A stretch of DNA of 10,260 nt. It comes from an uncultured Synergistia bacterium. Its GTDB lineage: Bacteria; Eremiobacterota; SpSt-956; JAKJGF01. The translations under genes were made by a program, and so were the position numbers. This document shows positions 1-7,064 of this stretch, one piece after another (position 1 is the first letter of the stretch; the number at the start of each line of letters is the position of its first letter). The DNA is taken from NCBI GenBank assembly GCA_937888925.1, contig CALARM010000228.1, forward strand, positions 1 through 10,260, in the 5' to 3' direction. The notes under the pieces were generated by a model. That model ran no database searches. It was not told where the DNA came from and saw only the letters and a list, made by a program, of their open reading frames with translations.

Positions 1-104
1 CTGTCCCCTGTACGTTAGATGATTTAAATAAAGAATTTGAGAAATTTGTACAGGAGAAGGTTAAGGGAAAGGAAAAGGGCAGAGTGAGAATTGTTATAAA
101 TTGA
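1..104 (+). CDS. C-terminal end of upstream gene (partial), possibly BrxC/PglY-like ATPase
   Basis: The frame starting at position 3 is open from the window edge to TGA at 102-104, giving the last 33 residues of a protein that begins outside the window. The tail is highly charged (DDLNKEFEKFVQEKVKGKEK) and ends in a short basic, beta-like stretch, GRVRIVIN. No domain can be identified from so little. It lies on the same strand and only 34 bases before the methyltransferase start, so it is probably in the same operon. In type 3 BREX the gene before the methyltransferase is the large ATPase BrxC/PglY, so that is the expected identity, but this rests on position alone. Its last ten codons recur in diverged form at 3113-3142. 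Confidence 0.55.
   Translation, partial: VPCTLDDLNKEFEKFVQEKVKGKEKGRVRIVIN
75..104 (+). repeat. Direct repeat, copy 1 (3' end of upstream gene)
   Basis: These 30 bases encode K-G-R-V-R-I-V-I-N-stop. They match 3113-3142 except at four positions, all of them transitions. The core at 80-97 is identical over 18 bases to 3118-3135. This copy is the live end of the upstream gene. Confidence 0.7.
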
Positions 105-138
105 TTGACCTTTAAAAATAACAACGGTGGTGATATAA

Positions 139-3036
139 GTGGAAGAAGAGAATAACAAAATCGTATTTTCTGAAGAAGAAAAGGAAAGATACAAAAAAAT
201 TTTAAAAGAAAAACTTCCTGAACTAAAAAAAATAGAAGGTTTTCCACTGGGTAATGATGAAGATATTTTATCCCTTTCAGATCCTCCTTATTATACGGCA
301 TGTCCCAATCCATTTATCAATGAATTCATAAAAAAATGGGAATGGGAAAAACACTGCTTCCACCATGAAGCAGGCTTGAAAGATACAGAAGGAAATATTA
401 TCACGGAAGAATCCTTTGATATAAAAAAATGTCCTTCCTGTATTGACATTGACAGCAATTATCATAGAGAACCCTATGCCTCAGATGTGAGTGAAGGGAA
501 AAATCATCCTATTTATAATGCCCATTCCTATCATACCAAAGTGCCACATAAGGCAATAATGAGATATATACTCCATTATACAGAGCCGGGAGATATAGTC
601 TTTGACGGTTTTTGCGGAACAGGCATGACAGGAGTGGCTGCGCAGTTATGTGGTGATAAAAAAGCAGTGGAAGAACTTGGTTATAAAGTGGAAGAAGACG
701 GAACAATTCTAGCACAGCAGGAAGAAGAAGATAGAAAGCAGGCCTGGAAAAAAGTATCTAAACTCGGTGTAAGAAAAGCTATATTAAATGACGTGAGTCC
801 TGCTGCTACATTTATTGCTTATAATTACAATACCCCTGTAAATGTGAGGGAATTTGAAAAAGAGGCAAAAAAGATATTAATAGAAGTTAAAAATGAGTGC
901 GCCTGGATGTATGAAACACAGCATGTTATAAATGGAGAATTACAGAAGGACAGTAATGGAAAAATTGTAATGGGAGAAATTAATTACACTGTATGGAGTG
1001 ATGTCTTTATATGTTTTGAATGTGGAGGAGAAATTGTTTTTTGGGATGTTGCTGTAGATAAGGTCGAGGGGGAGGTAAAGGAAGAGTTTAACTGCTCTCA
1101 CTGCGGTGTGGTTCTTACAAAGAAAAAGGCAAAGAGAGCATGGGAGTCTACTTATGATAAATATATCAGTGATATTGTGAAACAGGCAAAACAGGTGCCG
1201 GTTTTAATTAATTATTCTGCTAGGAAGAAAAATTTTAATAAAAATCCTGATGAATTTGATTTTAAACTTATCAACAAAATCAATGATATGGATATACCTT
1301 ATTGGTTGCCTACAGATAGGATGCCTGATGGATATAATACTGAGCAACCTAAAAATAGTCACGGTGTAACTCATGTGCATCATTTTTATACGAAAAGGAA
1401 TTTGTTAGTATTATCTTTATTATTCGACAAAAAAAGTAATTTTTTACTTTCCACTATGATAAATAGATCATCTAAACGAGTTATGACTGTAATGTCAAAT
1501 TATTTTGCACAACTTAAAGGAAAGACCAGAGGTGGATGGGCGGGTAAACCCCTCATGGGGACTCTTTATATTCCATCAATAAATACTGAGGTTTCACCAC
1601 TTGAGCAGATGAAAAGTAGAATCAATTCAATAATAAATTTACAAAATTTCAAATTGAATTATAAAGAATTTTCTAAGATAATTTTTTGTAATTCAACAAC
1701 TAATCTATCTTTATTATCTAATTCTTTAGATTATATTTTTACAGATCCTCCTTTTGGTGGAAATATAATGTACTCTGAACTTAATTTTTTATGGGAAGCA
1801 TGGTTAAAAGTTTTTACAAATAATAAAAGTGAAGCAATCATAAATAAAGTACAATATAAAAAATTACAAGATTATCAAAATCTTATGACTGAATGCTTTA
1901 AAGAATATTACCGTGTTTTAAAACCCGGAAGATGGATGACAGTAGAATTTTCAAATACTAGTTCCAGTATTTGGAATTCCATACAGGAAGCACTCCAGAG
2001 AGCTGGTTTTGTAGTGGCAAATGTATCTGCTCTGGATAAAAAGCAGGGCAGTTTCAAGGCAGTAACAACTACAACAGCAGTAAAACAGGACCTCGTCATT
2101 TCCACCTATAAACCATCTGAAAAATTTACTTCAGAAGGCCTTTCACAACAGCCTGAAGAAACAGTATGGAACTTTGTGGATATGCATCTTAAAATGCTTC
2201 CTGTCTTTATTGGTAGAAAAGGTGTACCTGAGATTATCATTGAAAGAACTCCCAGGATACTTTTTGACCGCATGGTTGCATATTTCGTGCAGAACGGCTA
2301 TCCTGTGCCGTTATCATCAGGAGAATTTCAACAAAATATACTTGAAAAATACCCGGAAAGAGACGGTATGGTCTTTCTCTCCGACCAGATACCTGAATAT
2401 GAAAGAAGTAAAATGACGGTAAAGGATTTCATGCAGTTAACCTTTTTCATTGAAGACGAAAAATCATCCATAGAATGGCTCAGACAAAAGCTCCTGAAAA
2501 AACCTCAGACCTATCAGGATCTACTGCCTGATTATATGAAGGAATTACAGCATATACAGAAATATGAAAAAATGCCTGAACTGATGGAAATACTTGAAGA
2601 GAGTTTTCTTCAGTACAGACAGATTGACTATGACAGAAAAGACCTCGTGCCCCGTCAGATCCTGTCATATCTCAGACAGAATTATCATAATTACAGGGAT
2701 TTACCGGATGATGCCCCTGAAATATTAAAAGAGGCAAAAGGTAGATGGTATGTGCCTGATCCCGCTAAATCCTCTGACCTTGAAAAGATAAGAGAAAAAT
2801 CACTACTGAAAGAATTTAAAGCTTATATCGAAGAAATAGAAAAGAGCAAAAAGAAATTGAAACAGTTCAGGCTTGAAGCAATAAGGTGCGGTTTTAAAGA
2901 TGCCTGGCAGAGGAAGGATTATAAAACCATCGTTGATGTAGGAGACAGGCTGCCTGATAATATAATTCAGGAAGATTCTACTCTGCTTATGTATTATGAT
3001 AATGCAGCTATAAAAGTAAAGGATCAAATTGTCTGA
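139..3036 (+). CDS. BREX-type adenine-specific DNA methyltransferase (PglXI-like)
   Basis: Predicted SAM-dependent DNA methyltransferase, 965 residues, probably N6-adenine. In BREX the methylase marks host DNA and is needed for phage exclusion. Visible in order: DPPYYTACPNPF at 48-59; a YHTKVPHKAI segment (131-140) resembling motif X; SAM-binding motif I DGFCGTG (156-162); a Cys4 zinc-ribbon-like pair C292xxC295 and C319xxC322; motif IV DPPF (536-539) after the hydrophobic strand LDYIF; then RVLKPGRWMTVEF, typical of the C-terminal half of COG1743-type methylases. The C-terminus (about 840-965) is charged and helical. The start is GTG at 139, preceded by GGTGGTGAT (126-134) at normal spacing. 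Codons 495-594 are markedly AT-rich. The methylase fold is certain; the PglXI assignment rests on the PglZ and SNF2 neighbours. I do not see a standard DUF1156 N-terminus. Confidence 0.85.
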   Translation: MEEENNKIVFSEEEKERYKKILKEKLPELKKIEGFPLGNDEDILSLSDPPYYTACPNPFINEFIKKWEWEKHCFHHEAGLKDTEGNIITEESFDIKKCPSCIDIDSNYHREPYASDVSEGKNHPIYNAHSYHTKVPHKAIMRYILHYTEPGDIVFDGFCGTGMTGVAAQLCGDKKAVEELGYKVEEDGTILAQQEEEDRKQAWKKVSKLGVRKAILNDVSPAATFIAYNYNTPVNVREFEKEAKKILIEVKNECAWMYETQHVINGELQKDSNGKIVMGEINYTVWSDVFICFECGGEIVFWDVAVDKVEGEVKEEFNCSHCGVVLTKKKAKRAWESTYDKYISDIVKQAKQVPVLINYSARKKNFNKNPDEFDFKLINKINDMDIPYWLPTDRMPDGYNTEQPKNSHGVTHVHHFYTKRNLLVLSLLFDKKSNFLLSTMINRSSKRVMTVMSNYFAQLKGKTRGGWAGKPLMGTLYIPSINTEVSPLEQMKSRINSIINLQNFKLNYKEFSKIIFCNSTTNLSLLSNSLDYIFTDPPFGGNIMYSELNFLWEAWLKVFTNNKSEAIINKVQYKKLQDYQNLMTECFKEYYRVLKPGRWMTVEFSNTSSSIWNSIQEALQRAGFVVANVSALDKKQGSFKAVTTTTAVKQDLVISTYKPSEKFTSEGLSQQPEETVWNFVDMHLKMLPVFIGRKGVPEIIIERTPRILFDRMVAYFVQNGYPVPLSSGEFQQNILEKYPERDGMVFLSDQIPEYERSKMTVKDFMQLTFFIEDEKSSIEWLRQKLLKKPQTYQDLLPDYMKELQHIQKYEKMPELMEILEESFLQYRQIDYDRKDLVPRQILSYLRQNYHNYRDLPDDAPEILKEAKGRWYVPDPAKSSDLEKIREKSLLKEFKAYIEEIEKSKKKLKQFRLEAIRCGFKDAWQRKDYKTIVDVGDRLPDNIIQEDSTLLMYYDNAAIKVKDQIV
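1621..1920. other. AT-rich mosaic segment inside the methyltransferase gene
   Basis: A hand count gives about 21% G+C over these 300 bases (62/300), against about 37% for 2401-2700 of the same gene (111/300) and about 31% for 1201-1620. The change back to normal composition near 1970 is abrupt. The segment covers residues 495-594 and includes the DPPF catalytic motif and the sequence just before it, where specificity regions may lie in alpha-type methylases. This suggests a segment acquired by recombination, though an AT-rich linker is also possible. Confidence 0.5.
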
Positions 3037-3112
3037 ACCGGGATGTGCGGGATTAAAGGATTTTAAGATTGTGGAATAAGTTTATCTGATGGGGTTAAAG
3101 TTAATCTGTTTG

Positions 3113-3142
3113 AAGGACAGAGTGAGAATTGTTATGAACTAA
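3113..3142 (+). pseudogene. Diverged remnant of the upstream gene's 3' end (direct repeat, copy 2)
   Basis: Reads K-D-R-V-R-I-V-M-N-stop, against K-G-R-V-R-I-V-I-N-stop at 75-104. There are four differences in 30 bases, all transitions, and the reading frame and stop position are conserved. The frame upstream is open only back to a TAA at 3077-3079, so this is a fragment and not a gene. It sits between the methyltransferase stop and the Rpn gene, in a junction of 144 bases that is otherwise long for this compact operon. It suggests that a duplication or insertion event carried a piece of the upstream gene here. Confidence 0.5.
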
Positions 3143-3154
3143 CTATTTTATAAT
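3129..3154 (+). promoter_or_regulatory. Possible promoter of the Rpn gene
   Basis: A perfect TATAAT lies at 3149-3154, 26 bases before the ATG at 3181. The nearest -35-like hexamer, TTGTTA (3129-3134), has a spacer of only 14 bases, so the -35 assignment is weak. Use of this box would give a very short leader, consistent with the absence of any ribosome-binding site before the ATG. Confidence 0.35.
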
Positions 3155-3180
3155 CACTCTATTTATGCTATTATATTCTT

Positions 3181-4095
3181 ATGGAAGACATTCATCATTA
3201 TCACGATAAGACATATAAATTATTATTCTCTCATCCGAAGATAATAAAGGATTTGCTTACAGGTTTTATAGAGGAAGATTTTGTTAAGGATGTGGATTTT
3301 GATAAAATACAGAAGCTGGGGACTTCTTATGTATCAGACACTTTTAAGGAACGTGAGACAGATTTAATACTTAAACTGGATTTAAAAGGTGAAACAGCTT
3401 ATTTATATGGTCTCATTGAGTTTCAGAGCAGTCCCGATAAATATATTGCCTTAAGAGTTCTCAGTTATATGCTGTTATTCTATGAAGATTTGATAACTAC
3501 CGGGCAGGTTAAAGACAAACTGCCTCCGGTATTCCCACTGGTTATATATACGGGCGAACAGAAATGTAACGCTCCTTTAAATATAGAAGAATTAATAGAG
3601 CAACCTTATAAGAGGTTGAGAAAATATGTTCCATGTTTTACCTATCATATGCTGGACTTACATGGATTAAAAGAAGAACAGTTAAGTAATTTATATAGAC
3701 TGGATAACATATTAGCGGCATTCTTTAATCTGGTAACAAAAGTTAGAACAGAAGAAATTATAGAAGCGGAAAAGATATTAATAGAAATGGTGGATTTTAA
3801 AAGTGAACTGGGACGTTTTATAAAGATATGGCTTGGTACCTATCTTAAAAAACATAATATACCATTTAATATTGATGTGGAAGGAGGGAGTCCTATGCTT
3901 GCCACAGCTATCAAAAACAGTATTCAGGAAGCTCAGGAGAAAGGAATGGAAGAAGGAATAGAGAAAGGGAAATTAGAGGGGAAACTTGAAGGTAAGCTTG
4001 ATACTGTAAAAAAGATGTTATCCAGAAATTATCCTGTAGAAGAGATAGCAGAGGTAACAGGATTATCTCTGGAAGAAATTGAAAAAATAAAATAA
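3181..4095 (+). CDS. Rpn family nuclease (PD-(D/E)XK; old name transposase_31), RpnL-like toxin
   Basis: Encodes 304 residues of the recombination-promoting nuclease/putative transposase family (PF04754), predicted DNA endonucleases. The N-terminus HHYHDKTYKLLFSHP is diagnostic. The catalytic PD-(D/E)XK elements appear as D61 in RETDLI and E80-x-Q82 in LIEFQSS, with Gln in the Lys position as is usual in this family; VIYTG follows at 121-125. The C-terminus (239-304) has a glycine-spaced four-residue repeat and an HTH-like end (EEIAEVTGLSLEEIEKI). No Shine-Dalgarno precedes ATG 3181, so translation of the full protein may be weak, whereas codon 239 has a strong internal start. The gene interrupts a BREX-like operon and has its own possible promoter and terminator. 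Rpn proteins are reported as toxins with anti-phage activity; that role is inferred here. Confidence 0.9.
   Translation: MEDIHHYHDKTYKLLFSHPKIIKDLLTGFIEEDFVKDVDFDKIQKLGTSYVSDTFKERETDLILKLDLKGETAYLYGLIEFQSSPDKYIALRVLSYMLLFYEDLITTGQVKDKLPPVFPLVIYTGEQKCNAPLNIEELIEQPYKRLRKYVPCFTYHMLDLHGLKEEQLSNLYRLDNILAAFFNLVTKVRTEEIIEAEKILIEMVDFKSELGRFIKIWLGTYLKKHNIPFNIDVEGGSPMLATAIKNSIQEAQEKGMEEGIEKGKLEGKLEGKLDTVKKMLSRNYPVEEIAEVTGLSLEEIEKIK
3881..3887 (+). promoter_or_regulatory. Strong internal Shine-Dalgarno inside the Rpn gene
   Basis: AAGGAGG at 3881-3887 lies seven bases before an in-frame ATG at 3895. It is the best ribosome-binding site in the window, placed inside a gene whose own start has none. It therefore probably drives independent translation of the Rpn C-terminal domain. 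Confidence 0.65.
3895..4095 (+). CDS. Intragenic start: RpnS-like C-terminal antitoxin (66 aa)
   Basis: An in-frame internal ATG at codon 239 of the Rpn gene, behind AAGGAGG, would make a 66-residue protein starting MLATAIKNSIQEAQEKG and ending at the same stop. It lacks all the nuclease residues. It is mostly helical, with Gly at 255, 259, 263, 267 and 271 of the full protein (five four-residue units) and an HTH-like C-terminus. In known Rpn systems the separately translated C-terminal domain (RpnS) binds and blocks the full-length toxin, and carries a four-residue repeat whose number varies between strains. Every visible element here agrees with that. Separate expression is inferred from the ribosome-binding site and is not proven. 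Confidence 0.6.
   Translation: MLATAIKNSIQEAQEKGMEEGIEKGKLEGKLEGKLDTVKKMLSRNYPVEEIAEVTGLSLEEIEKIK
3943..4002 (+). repeat. Five 12-base tandem units encoding a Gly-x-x-x repeat
   Basis: Units begin with the Gly codons at 3943, 3955, 3967, 3979 and 3991. They encode GMEE, GIEK, GKLE, GKLE and GKLD. The last three are closest to each other at the DNA level (ggg-aaa-tta-gag, ggg-aaa-ctt-gaa, ggt-aag-ctt-gat). Gain or loss of a unit would keep the frame and change the length of the helix in the RpnS-like domain. Confidence 0.7.
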
Positions 4096-4144
4096 TCTTC
4101 TACTTTGGAATTGATCCAGAATGAGGGTGTCCTATGTTGCTATT

Positions 4145-4172
4145 AAAAATAGTGGCATATGCCTCTTTTTTT
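4145..4172 (+). terminator. Terminator-like hairpin after the Rpn gene
   Basis: The arms 4145-4156 and 4161-4172 pair around an ATAT loop, with GGCATATGCC at the core, ten pairs and two mismatches. The 3' arm ends in a run of seven T, with more T just beyond. It lies 50 bases after the Rpn stop and would separate Rpn from the helicase gene. It could also work from the other strand because the 5' arm is A-rich. Confidence 0.5.
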
Positions 4173-4174
4173 AT

Positions 4175-4189
4175 TTTCCATTATGGAAA
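4175..4189. repeat. Small inverted repeat before the helicase gene
   Basis: TTTCCA-TTA-TGGAAA is a perfect six-base stem with a three-base loop, 26 bases before the helicase start. It could be an operator or part of the leader. It is too short to be convincing on its own. Confidence 0.25.
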
Positions 4190-4215
4190 CAAAATAACAA
4201 GGCTGGTGGTAATCC

Positions 4216-7020
4216 ATGACCTGGGTTTACAGCCCACGTTACGGTAAAAACCTTTTTGTAGCAGAAGAAAAATCCCTCTGGGGAGAAAAGCTATTAAAGG
4301 TAATTATCCCTGATGAAAAGAGAATAGAAAATATCCCTTCAGGAGAAGTCATTTCTCTTGAGCAGAAAGAAAGCAAATCAAAAGACCATATTATTTATTC
4401 TTCCTGTGCAGCAAAAATAGCAGATTCCATAGGAACAGATATGGTAATTTCTCCCTTTGGAGGGAACCTCATACCCCTTCCGCATCAGCTCAATGCTCTT
4501 ACTAAAGTACTTTCAGGTGATATGGTGAGATTTCTCCTTGCCGATGAAGTGGGACTCGGCAAAACCATTGAAGCAGGCATGATATTTAAGGAACTTAAAA
4601 TAAGGGGACTTGTAAAAAGAGTTCTTATTGTGGCACCAAAGGGACTTGTCCTTCAATGGGTGGGAGAAATGAAAAAACACTTTAATGAAACTTTTCATCT
4701 GATAATTCCCGGTAAAATATCTCCGGATAAACTCTATACAGTTCTTACTGATAGTGGAGAGGAAATTTTTAGTAACAGATTGAATTACTGGAAGAATTTC
4801 GATCAGGTTATCTGTTCTATGGATTCAGTGAAACCTCTGGAAAAGAGAAAAGGCTGGTCTGAAGAAGAAATAGAAAGATATAACAGAGAAAGATTTGACA
4901 ACCTTCTTCAGGCGGGATGGGATCTTATCATAATAGATGAATCCCACAGAATGGCAGGTTCCTCTCACACAGTATCCCGTCATACCCTGGGCAGAAATCT
5001 TGCATATTGCTCACCTTACCTGCTTCTTCTTTCAGCAACACCTCATTCAGGGAAAAGCGATTCCTTCAGAAGGCTTATGTCACTTCTTGATGAAGAAGCC
5101 TTTGCCGATGAAGATTCCCTTACAAAAGAAAGAGTTTCATCCTATGTTATAAGAACAGAAAAGAGAAATGCCATTGATTTTAAAGGTGATAAGCTCTTTA
5201 AACCACGGACAACTACACTTCATTTCATCTCCTGGGAGAATAATGCAGGAAGAGAACTTTATGAAGCAGTAACTGATTATGTGAGCAGAGGTTATAACAG
5301 AGCCATGAGGGAAAAAAACTATGCAGCAGGATTTCTTATGGTTCTCTTTCAGAAATTACTTACCAGTTCTACTGCAGCCATAAGGAGCACACTGGAAAAA
5401 AGACTTATCCTTTTAAATGAACAGTTTGACGGTGATAAAGAAGAAATACTTTCTGAATTTCTTGAAACTGATCTTATGGATGAAACAGAAGTTAAAGAAT
5501 TTTATCAAACTATGAGAACTGCCGGTATAGAGGAAATTGAAAAAATCAGGTTTCTTGTAGATCTGGCAAAGAAATGTGAAGACCTGGGGGCTGATGCAAA
5601 AACAGAAGCACTTCTGGATCTTATGTATAAATTTTCTTCAGAAGAGGGAAATCCTGAATTAAAATTCCTTATCTTTACGGAATTTACTGCCACACAGAAA
5701 ATGCTTCAGAAGTATCTTGAGAACAGAGGTTTTACAGTGGCAATTCTGAATGGATCTCTGGGACTTGAAGAAAGGGTAAAGGTTCAGAGGGATTTTGCCG
5801 GAGCTGTAAGAGTTCTTATTTCGACAGATGCGGGAGGAGAAGGTATAAATCTTCAGTTCTGTCATATAATAATTAATTATGATATACCATGGTCTCCTGT
5901 GAAACTGGAGCAGAGGATAGGAAGGGTTGACAGAATAGGACAGATTTATCCTGTAAAGGCTATAAATTTCCTTTTGAAAGATACTGTAGAAAGCAGAGTC
6001 TATGAAGTACTTCAGTGGAAATTGCATAAGATTGCAGAAGAATTCGGAGTTGATAAAACTTCTGATATTCTGGATTCTTCAGAGGCAGAAAGTGAATTTA
6101 GAAACCTTTATATAAATGCCATAGTTAATCCTGCAAAACTGGATGAGGAACTTGAAAGGGTAACTGAAGATTTACTTGAAAGGGCAAAAAAAGCAAAAGA
6201 GAAGTGGGATATAGTCCACGGAGGCAATAACATTACAAATGAAGAGGCAGAAAGAATTCTTGGTATTCCTCTTCCTTACTGGGTTGAAAGGATGGTAACC
6301 GGTTATCTTATAAGTATTAACAGAAAGGTAGAAAAAACTCTTTTCGGTTATAATCTCATATGGGAAGACGGAGAAGTTATGGAGAATATTACTTTTTCAG
6401 CAGATGAGGGAAGTAAAGGTCTGTGTGAACATCTTACCCTTGAAAATGCAAAGGTAATGAAGCTGGTGAAAAATCTCCCTCTTTTCGTCCAGGGTGAAAA
6501 GGTTCCTTCTGTTTATATAAAAGAGTTACCTTCAGCAGTAAAAGGCTACTGGTCTTTATGGAAGATTGTACTTTCCACTGCTTATTCACAGAAGCAGCGA
6601 ATTCTTCCCCTTTTCAGACAGGAAGACGGAAAAGTGTTCAAACCCACTGCCAGGAGGCTGTGGGATATATTTTTAACCTGTAAGAAAGCAGAGGTTACAG
6701 GTGAAATTGCCGGTGATGAAGCAGAGTTAATTTACATGGAAATGGAGGACCTGGCAGTAAAAAACGGAGAAGAACTTTATAATGAACTCAGGGATAATCA
6801 TGTAAATTTTTTGAGGAAAGAAAAAGAAAAAGGAGAATATGCCTTTAATGCCAGAAGAAAGGCCATAGAAAGGATAGGTCTTCCGGAGGTAAGAAATTAT
6901 CGGTTCAGACAGCTTATAGAGGAAAAGAAAATATGGGAAATGGAAATGAAATCAATGGAAATCGCAGTTCCTGAGATTTATTGCATTATTTTATGTCATG
7001 TGAAAGGAGATGCCCCGTAG
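4216..7020 (+). CDS. SNF2-type superfamily 2 helicase/translocase (BrxHII/DrmD-like)
   Basis: A 934-residue ATP-dependent DNA translocase of the SNF2/RapA type. Motifs are complete: H90-Q91 (Q-motif-like), Walker A DEVGLGKT (110-117), motif II DESH (241-244), motif III SATPH (273-277), motif V STDAGGEGIN (536-545) and motif VI QRIGRVDRIGQ (566-576). About 300 residues follow the helicase core, mostly charged and helical, with no nuclease motif that I can see. The start is ATG 4216 behind GGTGGT (4205-4210). The stop is followed at once by TGA in the same frame. In type 3 BREX, BrxHII sits between the methyltransferase and PglZ, as here; class 1 DISARM DrmD is a related SNF2 protein, but the other DISARM genes are absent. 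The exact role is unproven; translocation on or remodelling of phage DNA is likely. Confidence 0.9.
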   Translation: MTWVYSPRYGKNLFVAEEKSLWGEKLLKVIIPDEKRIENIPSGEVISLEQKESKSKDHIIYSSCAAKIADSIGTDMVISPFGGNLIPLPHQLNALTKVLSGDMVRFLLADEVGLGKTIEAGMIFKELKIRGLVKRVLIVAPKGLVLQWVGEMKKHFNETFHLIIPGKISPDKLYTVLTDSGEEIFSNRLNYWKNFDQVICSMDSVKPLEKRKGWSEEEIERYNRERFDNLLQAGWDLIIIDESHRMAGSSHTVSRHTLGRNLAYCSPYLLLLSATPHSGKSDSFRRLMSLLDEEAFADEDSLTKERVSSYVIRTEKRNAIDFKGDKLFKPRTTTLHFISWENNAGRELYEAVTDYVSRGYNRAMREKNYAAGFLMVLFQKLLTSSTAAIRSTLEKRLILLNEQFDGDKEEILSEFLETDLMDETEVKEFYQTMRTAGIEEIEKIRFLVDLAKKCEDLGADAKTEALLDLMYKFSSEEGNPELKFLIFTEFTATQKMLQKYLENRGFTVAILNGSLGLEERVKVQRDFAGAVRVLISTDAGGEGINLQFCHIIINYDIPWSPVKLEQRIGRVDRIGQIYPVKAINFLLKDTVESRVYEVLQWKLHKIAEEFGVDKTSDILDSSEAESEFRNLYINAIVNPAKLDEELERVTEDLLERAKKAKEKWDIVHGGNNITNEEAERILGIPLPYWVERMVTGYLISINRKVEKTLFGYNLIWEDGEVMENITFSADEGSKGLCEHLTLENAKVMKLVKNLPLFVQGEKVPSVYIKELPSAVKGYWSLWKIVLSTAYSQKQRILPLFRQEDGKVFKPTARRLWDIFLTCKKAEVTGEIAGDEAELIYMEMEDLAVKNGEELYNELRDNHVNFLRKEKEKGEYAFNARRKAIERIGLPEVRNYRFRQLIEEKKIWEMEMKSMEIAVPEIYCIILCHVKGDAP

Positions 7021-7051
7021 TGAACCTGTCTGTTCTGTATGAGGCTGAATT

Positions 7052-7059
7052 AAGGTGAT
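7052..7059 (+). promoter_or_regulatory. Ribosome-binding site of the PglZ gene
   Basis: AAGGTGAT ends five bases before ATG 7065. It supports this start within the 44-base gap after the helicase stop and argues for co-transcription. Confidence 0.6.
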
Positions 7060-7064
7060 AAATT

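Noticed and set aside
1429..1435. Run of seven A in the methyltransferase as a phase-variation switch
   Set aside because: The run is short and expected by chance in such AT-rich sequence; the frame is intact.
2174..2416. 80-codon + strand frame inside the methyltransferase
   Set aside because: It lies in another frame of an intact gene whose conserved motifs prove the longer reading; no ribosome-binding site was seen.
3181..4095. Rpn gene as the transposase of an insertion sequence
   Set aside because: The old family name suggests it, but I found no terminal inverted repeats or target-site duplication around it, and the family is now regarded as nucleases.
5659..6027. 122-codon open frame on the minus strand inside the helicase gene
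   Set aside because: It runs antisense through the helicase motif V/VI region, its translation shows no domain, and no ribosome-binding site supports it.
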